DNA from: Kordia zhangzhouensis
Lineage (GTDB): Bacteria; Bacteroidota; Bacteroidia; Flavobacteriales; Flavobacteriaceae
DNA length: 64,000 nt
Direction: 5' to 3'
Assembly (NCBI RefSeq): GCF_001005305.1
Contig: NZ_LBMH01000002.1
Span: forward strand, 124,001-188,000
This document shows, piece after piece, positions 59,201 to 64,000 of the stretch. The notes beneath the pieces were generated by a model, which was given only the letters and a program-made list of their open reading frames with translations, was not told the origin of the DNA and did no database searches. The translations under genes were made by a program, and so were the position numbers. Each line of letters begins with the position of its first letter. Position 1 is the first letter of the stretch.

Positions 59201-61783
59201 GATAAAACCAATTATAATGTAGGAGAAACTGCTACGATTACCTTTCCATCTGGAAAAGGAGGACGTGCATTAATCAGCGTCGAAAATGGCACAGAAGTTC
59301 TCAGCACAAAGTGGGTAAAAACAGAAAAAGAGCAAACCACAACTACTATTCCGATTACAAAAGAAATGGCACCAAATGTGTTTGTAAACATATCTTTGGT
59401 ACAAAAACATGATAACGTATCAAATGACTTGCCAATTCGCTTATACGGTATTATTCCAATAATGGTTGAAGACCCTTCAACAATCTTACAACCAAAAATT
59501 AGTATGCCTGAAACACTGCGTCCTGAAGAAACATTTACTGTAAAAGTAAGTGAAGAAAATAACAAAGCAATGACGTATACCATTGCAATGGTAGACGAAG
59601 GTTTACTAGACCTAACACGTTTTAAAACTCCAAATCCTTGGGATATTTTTTATCAACGACAAGCCTTAGGCGTTCGTACTTGGGATATTTATGACGATAT
59701 CATTGGCGCTTTTAGTGGCGAAATTGATCAAGTATTTGCTATTGGTGGTGGCGATGATGGAAATGGGTCAAAAAACAAAAAAGCAAATCGTTTTAAACCG
59801 GTGGTAAAATATCTTGGGCCATTCACTTTAAAAGCAGGAGAAACAAAGTCGCACAAAATTGAAATGCCAAATTATATCGGTGCTGTACGTACAATGGTAG
59901 TTGCTGGAAATCCTTCAACAGAAGCGTATGGAAGTGCCGAAAAGTCTTCGCAGGTCAAAAAACCTTTGATGGTATTGGCAACAGTTCCAAGAAAATTAAG
60001 TCCGGGCGAAAAAGTAACGCTTCCAGTGACTGTCTTTGCAATGGAAAATAAGGTAAAAAATGTAAATGTTCAGTTGAAACTCCAAAACGGAATCTCTGTT
60101 GCAGGAAGCAACTCACAATCTGTTTCCTTTGCCAAACCTGACGAAAAAATGCTGTTCTTTGAATTGGATGTTGCCGAAGTAAAGGGCATTCAAACTATTG
60201 AAGTATTGGCTTCAGGAAATGGTGAAAAAGCATCATACAAAGTAGAATTGGACGTAGAAAATACAAATCCAATCGCTAAGAAAGTTCATGAGCTTACATT
60301 AGATGGAAAAACGGCAAAAACCTTGGATTTTGACACCTTTGGAGTTCTAGGAACCAATGTTGCAACAGTAGAATTTTCTACATTGCCACCAATGGATTTT
60401 ACTTCACGAATGGACTATTTGATTCGTTATCCACATGGATGTATTGAACAAACAACTTCTAGTGTATTTCCACAATTATATTTGAATGATATTTTTGATT
60501 TAACCTCATCTAAAAAACAGCAAATTCAAAACAATATTGAAAAAGGAATCAAGCGATTGGCTCACTTTCAGCGACCTAATGGTGGATTAAGTTATTGGAT
60601 TGGAGAACGCTCCGCAGACGATTGGGGAACATGTTATGCTGGTCACTTTATGATTGAAGCCGAAAAGAAAGGATATACACTTCCATTAACATTTATGAGT
60701 CAGTGGATCAACTATCAAAAAAATGCTGCACGTACTTGGCGAAACGATGACAATCGTTATTATTATTCAGATTTGACACAAGCGTATCGTTTGTATACAT
60801 TAGCATTGGCAGGTCATCCAGATCTACCTTCTATGAATCGCTTGCGCGAATCAAAAAACTTATCAAATGATGCAAAATGGCGATTGGCAGCAGCATATGC
60901 ATTGGCTTCACAAAAAGAAGCTGCTTTGCAAATAGCAAATTCAGCCAATATCAATTTTATACCAGCTAACGGACGTTATGACTACACATACGGATCGGTA
61001 GATAGAAATCGTGCCATGGCAATGGAAACTCTAGTTATTTTGAATGATAAAAAAGCGGTTGATCTTGCTAAAATTATTGCAAAAGATTTGTCTTCCAATC
61101 GTTGGATGAGCACACAAACTACAGCGTATTGTTTGCTAGCAATGGGTAAAATGGTTCAGCAAAATGGTGGAAAAAACATCAAAATGCAATTTTCCACTAA
61201 CGGACAAAAAGCAGAAGAAATTGTTACCACAAAAACAATCGCACAGCGTGAATTGGCTATCAAAACTGGCACCAATACTTTACAAATTGAAAATAAAGAA
61301 GATAATGTATTATTTGTACGTGTACTGAATACCGGGAAATTACCGTTTGGCGAAGAATTGGCGGAAAAGCGTAATTTAAGTATTCGCATTACGTACAAGG
61401 ATAAACTTGGCAACGCTATTGATGTTTCCAAACTACAGCAAGGAACTGATTTTATGGCTAGTGTAACTATTTCCAACGACCAATCTGTGTATGTGGGAGA
61501 TATTGCTCTTACAGAAATTTTTCCTTCTGGCTGGGAAATTGTGAATACCCGTTTTACGGATTATGGAAATACACCATCAAGTGAAGCAAGACACACAGAT
61601 ATTCGCGATGATCGAGTGAACTTTTATTTTGATTTACCACAAGGAAAATCAAAAACGTTTAATGTATTACTCAATGCATCATACTTAGGAAAATACTATT
61701 TACCAGGAGTTCAAGCAGAAGCAATGTATGATAATGACTATTTTATACGTACCAAAGGACAATGGATCGAAGTCGTAAAGTAA
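56240..61783 (+). CDS. Bacterial alpha-2-macroglobulin with thioester
   Basis: 1847 residues. Lipobox ALFSC gives Cys19, so the protein is lipid-anchored, facing the periplasm. Repeated MG domains fill the first 1100 residues (including GYIYGERGVWRPGDTLHLAFVL and VKPNRLKINIDFEDE), then the A2M bait and complement-type region. The thioester motif GCIEQ has its Cys at about residue 1401, and LIRYPHGCIEQTTSSVFPQLYL is the family hallmark (core PHGCIEQ). It traps attacking proteases after cleavage. The link to pbpC downstream matches the yfhM-pbpC pairing of Proteobacteria. Residues 455-500 carry an acidic, low-complexity insertion. Confidence 0.94.
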   Translation: MRYTTIFIISWVFIALFSCKKEQPETDNIFEFKDYVYQTTAGTVSVNEPIIIGLQKEVPQWKNDQEVSTELIRISPKIEGKLQVQNNKTLRFIPNNSLQPNTEYSVTIHLKDIYKDIPKEFNSYTFAFKTITPNFTIATNDLQSHSKEWQYLNGMLRSADIIPSEKLESLLKVMQSGKALPVRWNTSSQLSRTSYEFTIDSINRLENDSEIEISWTGKPIDADTEGSKTFNIPGQNNFSVVDITVTQNPEQKISINFSDPLLKNQNFEGLVDLKNQKNITYAVDGNILNVYPTNRITGSTTLEVFPGIKNKEGYTLKKNFTESISFEQLKPQVREVSKGVILPNSKNLTYNFQAVNLNAVDVRIIKIYEDNVLQFLQENHLGNTDRYSIRQVGRRVAKQTIDLIKNNAQNDGQWKTYGIDLSKFFKAEPGAIYQVEISFKKEYSLFTCEEGEVSEVETDTYRDDYYQNPEEEEENEEEYWDNRIYNFRNYRYNWRDRDNPCTDSYYLQNRFLTTNILASDLGVIAKRGENKSYYFAVSDIVTTNPVVGAKVTLYNYQQQEIAFKRTDADGLTIIDADKNAYFAAVSKNNQFTYVKLNDGSSLSLSKFDVSGKKINKGINGYIYGERGVWRPGDTLHLAFVLNDKGNPLPKDHPVKMEVTDARGKLVYKKIQTQGIDNFYKFTVPTATEAPTGNWFATVSVGGAQFSKTLKVETVKPNRLKINIDFEDEILSSSETVQGTLKATWLHGAPAKNLKAEVNVRLTSTNTTFKKFPAYEFNDPTRTFNAEEFVMFKGTLNEEGLAQITKKISVDKSAPGMLRASFLTRVFENGGDFSIDAFSKNLAPYASFVGLKSPEPKRYGSFYTDENNVFEVITVDDKGNPIKRNGLEVKIYEINWRWWWSSSYEDLSSYSGSDYHEHYKTITINTDSNGKGNFTINIPDEERGRYLIRVYDPKSGHATGRTAYFYKNWWRKANDGNAETAKMLLFSADKTNYNVGETATITFPSGKGGRALISVENGTEVLSTKWVKTEKEQTTTTIPITKEMAPNVFVNISLVQKHDNVSNDLPIRLYGIIPIMVEDPSTILQPKISMPETLRPEETFTVKVSEENNKAMTYTIAMVDEGLLDLTRFKTPNPWDIFYQRQALGVRTWDIYDDIIGAFSGEIDQVFAIGGGDDGNGSKNKKANRFKPVVKYLGPFTLKAGETKSHKIEMPNYIGAVRTMVVAGNPSTEAYGSAEKSSQVKKPLMVLATVPRKLSPGEKVTLPVTVFAMENKVKNVNVQLKLQNGISVAGSNSQSVSFAKPDEKMLFFELDVAEVKGIQTIEVLASGNGEKASYKVELDVENTNPIAKKVHELTLDGKTAKTLDFDTFGVLGTNVATVEFSTLPPMDFTSRMDYLIRYPHGCIEQTTSSVFPQLYLNDIFDLTSSKKQQIQNNIEKGIKRLAHFQRPNGGLSYWIGERSADDWGTCYAGHFMIEAEKKGYTLPLTFMSQWINYQKNAARTWRNDDNRYYYSDLTQAYRLYTLALAGHPDLPSMNRLRESKNLSNDAKWRLAAAYALASQKEAALQIANSANINFIPANGRYDYTYGSVDRNRAMAMETLVILNDKKAVDLAKIIAKDLSSNRWMSTQTTAYCLLAMGKMVQQNGGKNIKMQFSTNGQKAEEIVTTKTIAQRELAIKTGTNTLQIENKEDNVLFVRVLNTGKLPFGEELAEKRNLSIRITYKDKLGNAIDVSKLQQGTDFMASVTISNDQSVYVGDIALTEIFPSGWEIVNTRFTDYGNTPSSEARHTDIRDDRVNFYFDLPQGKSKTFNVLLNASYLGKYYLPGVQAEAMYDNDYFIRTKGQWIEVVK

Positions 61784-62106
61784 ATAAAGCAGAAAATTTC
61801 ACACCGTATTACGCAGTAATTTTCACTTCTATTCAAACAGAAACGCTAGACGGTTATTTAGAAATGGCACAACAAATGGAAACCTTAGCCAAGCAACAAA
61901 AAGGGTTTATTGGTTTAGACAGTGCACGTAGCTCAATTGGGATTACCGTTAGTTACTGGAAAAGTCTTGAAGCCATTGCTGCTTGGAAACAGCAAACAGA
62001 TCATATAATTGCACAACAAAAAGGGATTAAAAATTGGTATGCGTATTACAATGTAAAAATCTGTAAAGTAGAACGTGAGTACAGTTTTGAGAAATTATCT
62101 CCTTAA
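61762..62106 (+). CDS. ABM-like (antibiotic biosynthesis monooxygenase superfamily) protein
   Basis: 114 residues. Blocks YYAVIFTSIQTETLDGYLEMAQQM, KGFIGLDSARSSIGITVSYWKSLEAIAAWK and IKNWYAYYNVKICKVEREY fit the dimeric alpha-beta barrel ABM/DUF fold of small monooxygenases and heme-handling proteins. ATG 61762 overlaps the A2M stop by 22 bp, so translation is coupled. The first 10 residues have no family match, and a later start is possible. Its role between A2M and PBP1C is unknown. Confidence 0.8.
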   Translation: MDRSRKVNKAENFTPYYAVIFTSIQTETLDGYLEMAQQMETLAKQQKGFIGLDSARSSIGITVSYWKSLEAIAAWKQQTDHIIAQQKGIKNWYAYYNVKICKVEREYSFEKLSP

Positions 62107-62123
62107 AATTTAAAGGAACTTCA

Positions 62124-64000
62124 TTGAACTTCATCATCAAAAAAATAAAAAAGAACAAAATAAAAACGGTAATCATTATTGCATTATTGATTAGCTACTA
62201 TTTTTGTTTACCCAAAACGCTTTTCAATACACCAACTTCTACGGTTATTGAAAGTCGTGAAGGTGTCCTATTAGGTGCAAAAATTGCAGATGATGGTCAG
62301 TGGCGATTTCCAAAATTAGATTCCGTTCCAGAAAAGTTTAAAACCTGTATTGTTCAATTTGAAGACGAATATTTCTATAAACACCCTGGTTTTAACCCTG
62401 TCTCTATAGCAAAAGCCTTATGGCAAAATGCAAAATCTGGGGAAGTTAAGCGAGGTGGAAGTACGTTAACACAACAAGTGATTCGCTTATCACGTAACGG
62501 ACAAAAACGTACATATATAGAAAAACTAAAGGAAATTATATTAGCCACAAGACTAGAATTTCGTCATTCCAAAGAAGAAATTTTAAACTTTTATGCGTCG
62601 CACGCTCCTTTTGGTGGAAATGTGGTTGGGTTGGATGCTGCAGCATGGCGCTACTTTGGGCGCAGACCAAACGAACTCTCATGGGCAGAAAATGCTACGC
62701 TGGCAGTTTTGCCAAATGCTCCAAGTTTAATTTATCCCGGGAAAAACCAAATTCAACTAAAAAAGAAACGCAATCGATTATTAAAAAAACTGTTTGAGCA
62801 AACTATTATTGACTCACTTACTTACGAATTAGCCATTAATGAGTCACTTCCGCAGAAACCATATCCGTTACCACAAACTGCACAACATTTACTCAATAAA
62901 ATTAGCGAAACATATAAAGGAAAACGCATTCAAACTTCTATTAATATAGGCTTACAACAAGAAGTAAATACAATTGTTGCCAAGCATTACCAAGAATTAC
63001 AACAGAATCAAATTTACAATGCTGCTGTTTTAGTACTAGATGTAAAAACCCGAAAAGTACTAGCCTATGTTGGTAACACTCCAACAGATAATGTACACCA
63101 AAAAGACGTAAACATTATTCACAAACCGCGAAGTACTGGAAGTATAATGAAACCCTTTTTATATACTGCAATCCTCGATGCAGGCGATCTTCTACCAAAT
63201 ACGTTAGTAGTGGATGTACCTACGCAAATTGGTAATTACAATCCACAAAACTATAACGAAACCTATGATGGTGCTGTTACCGCAAAACGTGCTTTATCAC
63301 GTTCACTCAATGTTCCAGCAGTTCGAATGTTACGTCAATTTGGTTTGGATAAATTTCTCTATTACCTTCAAAAATTGCAACTAAAAGATATATCGCAAAG
63401 TGCTGATCATTATGGATTATCCTTAATATTAGGTGGTGCAGAAAGCAACTTGTGGGATCTTTGCAAGACATACGCTGCATTTTCTGCTACAATTAATCAT
63501 TTTGAACAGCATTCCGGACAATATTATAGCAATGAATTTTGTGAACCTTCCTTTATCATGAAAGATACTATACATTTAGGCTCACTCACAACAGAAAAAA
63601 CCATTTTCGATGCAGGCTCTATGTACTTAACATATGAATCATTGAAAGAAGTAAATCGTCCTGAAGGAGAAGAAAATTGGGAGTTTTTTGATTCAAGTAA
63701 GCAAATTGCATGGAAAACAGGAACTAGTTTTGGTTTTAGAGATGCATGGGCTATTGGAACCACTAAAAATTATGTTGTTGGTGTTTGGGTTGGAAATGCT
63801 GATGGAGAAGGTCGCCCAGGATTGATAGGAACTGTAACGGCAGCACCAATCTTATTTGACGTTTTTGAAGGATTACCAAAAAGTGAATGGTTTACTGTTC
63901 CGCATGATGAGCTAGAAAAAGTTTCTATTTGTTCAAAAAGTGGTTATCGAGCTACTGAAATTTGCGAATCTACTCAAATACAATTAATTCCACGAAGTGG
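62124..64000 (+). CDS. pbpC: Penicillin-binding protein 1C, 3' end cut by window edge
   Basis: About 625 residues seen from a TTG start at 62124 (no ATG is in frame before the membrane segment). N-terminal membrane anchor VIIIALLISYYFCLP, glycosyltransferase domain with FEDEYFYKHPGF and GGSTLTQQVIRL, transpeptidase domain with SxxK in STGSIMKPFLY, SxN in SRSLNVPAV, and KTG in WKTGTSFGFRDAWAIG. PBP1C builds and crosslinks peptidoglycan; its pairing with a lipid-anchored A2M suggests wall repair and protease trapping after envelope damage. The C-terminal BiPBP-type domain would lie outside. Confidence 0.93.
   Translation, partial: MNFIIKKIKKNKIKTVIIIALLISYYFCLPKTLFNTPTSTVIESREGVLLGAKIADDGQWRFPKLDSVPEKFKTCIVQFEDEYFYKHPGFNPVSIAKALWQNAKSGEVKRGGSTLTQQVIRLSRNGQKRTYIEKLKEIILATRLEFRHSKEEILNFYASHAPFGGNVVGLDAAAWRYFGRRPNELSWAENATLAVLPNAPSLIYPGKNQIQLKKKRNRLLKKLFEQTIIDSLTYELAINESLPQKPYPLPQTAQHLLNKISETYKGKRIQTSINIGLQQEVNTIVAKHYQELQQNQIYNAAVLVLDVKTRKVLAYVGNTPTDNVHQKDVNIIHKPRSTGSIMKPFLYTAILDAGDLLPNTLVVDVPTQIGNYNPQNYNETYDGAVTAKRALSRSLNVPAVRMLRQFGLDKFLYYLQKLQLKDISQSADHYGLSLILGGAESNLWDLCKTYAAFSATINHFEQHSGQYYSNEFCEPSFIMKDTIHLGSLTTEKTIFDAGSMYLTYESLKEVNRPEGEENWEFFDSSKQIAWKTGTSFGFRDAWAIGTTKNYVVGVWVGNADGEGRPGLIGTVTAAPILFDVFEGLPKSEWFTVPHDELEKVSICSKSGYRATEICESTQIQLIPRS

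Noticed and set aside
1-64000. CRISPR arrays, tRNA or rRNA genes, insertion sequences, prophage genes
   Set aside because: None was seen on either strand by reading; the phage-like flavour of the NAD island rests on enzyme types only.

Overview
The window is AT-rich chromosomal DNA from a member of the Flavobacteriaceae (Bacteroidota). Supporting signs are the TTG-N19-TAnnTTTG type promoters, the almost complete lack of Shine-Dalgarno sequences, the batABCDE aerotolerance operon, N-terminal lipoboxes, the A2M-pbpC pair and lanthipeptide-like precursors with the Bacteroidota leader type. A Kordia-like marine flavobacterium is my guess; the sequence does not prove a genus. No tRNA, rRNA, CRISPR array or insertion sequence was seen.

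Layout. 1-8965 (minus strand): amino-acid biosynthesis, with ilvE-ilvD behind what looks like a tandem Ile/Val attenuator (two tiny leader peptides, each followed by a terminator), then gltB-gltD. 9395-10959: two secreted or outer-membrane proteins, one a six-repeat tectonin-like propeller. 11012-22385: mixed housekeeping genes (thioesterase, YheT hydrolase, PrsW protease, yicC-gmk-nadD, LysM/BON protein, gpsA, pheS, cvpA) plus lipoproteins and small unknowns. 22392-33417 (minus strand): one long operon moxR-DUF58-unknown-batA-batB-batC-batD-batE followed by a SulP transporter. 33653-39132: sodium symporter, aldo/keto reductase, SDR, HD hydrolase, AlbA-like protein.

39149-50184 is the most unusual region: a compact NAD / ADP-ribose island. 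It holds an NrtR-like Nudix regulator, a stand-alone GyrB-like protein without recognisable ATP-binding motifs, a short PRPP-synthetase-like protein, an ADP-ribosylglycohydrolase, a frameshifted NADAR gene, an MBL-fold hydrolase, a macro-domain deacetylase, DUF4291, a KptA/Tpt1 RNA 2'-phosphotransferase, a 2OG-Fe(II) oxygenase, a metallophosphatase, a transglutaminase-like protein and a NadV/NAMPT-like protein. The first and last metabolic genes (prs-like and nadV-like), 7 kb apart, carry almost identical promoter/operator sequences (21 of 22 positions), so they are probably one regulon. The likely theme is removal of ADP-ribose or phosphate marks, chiefly from nucleic acids, with rebuilding of NAD from nicotinamide. 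An ADP-ribose-pyrophosphate route like the phage NAD reconstitution pathways is a testable alternative.

50220-64000: acyl-ACP desaturase, ALDH7-type dehydrogenase, a lipoprotein and 3-hydroxyanthranilate dioxygenase; then two related Cys-rich RiPP (lanthipeptide-like) precursor genes without any modification enzyme nearby; a lipoprotein isoaspartyl peptidase; and a thioester-containing alpha-2-macroglobulin, a small ABM-like protein and penicillin-binding protein 1C, which runs off the right edge.

Several intergenic regions hold palindromic repeats that look like dispersed flavobacterial repeats. These include a MITE-like element at 39964-40049 and a GTCTTGAC-type inverted repeat near 2777-2815.
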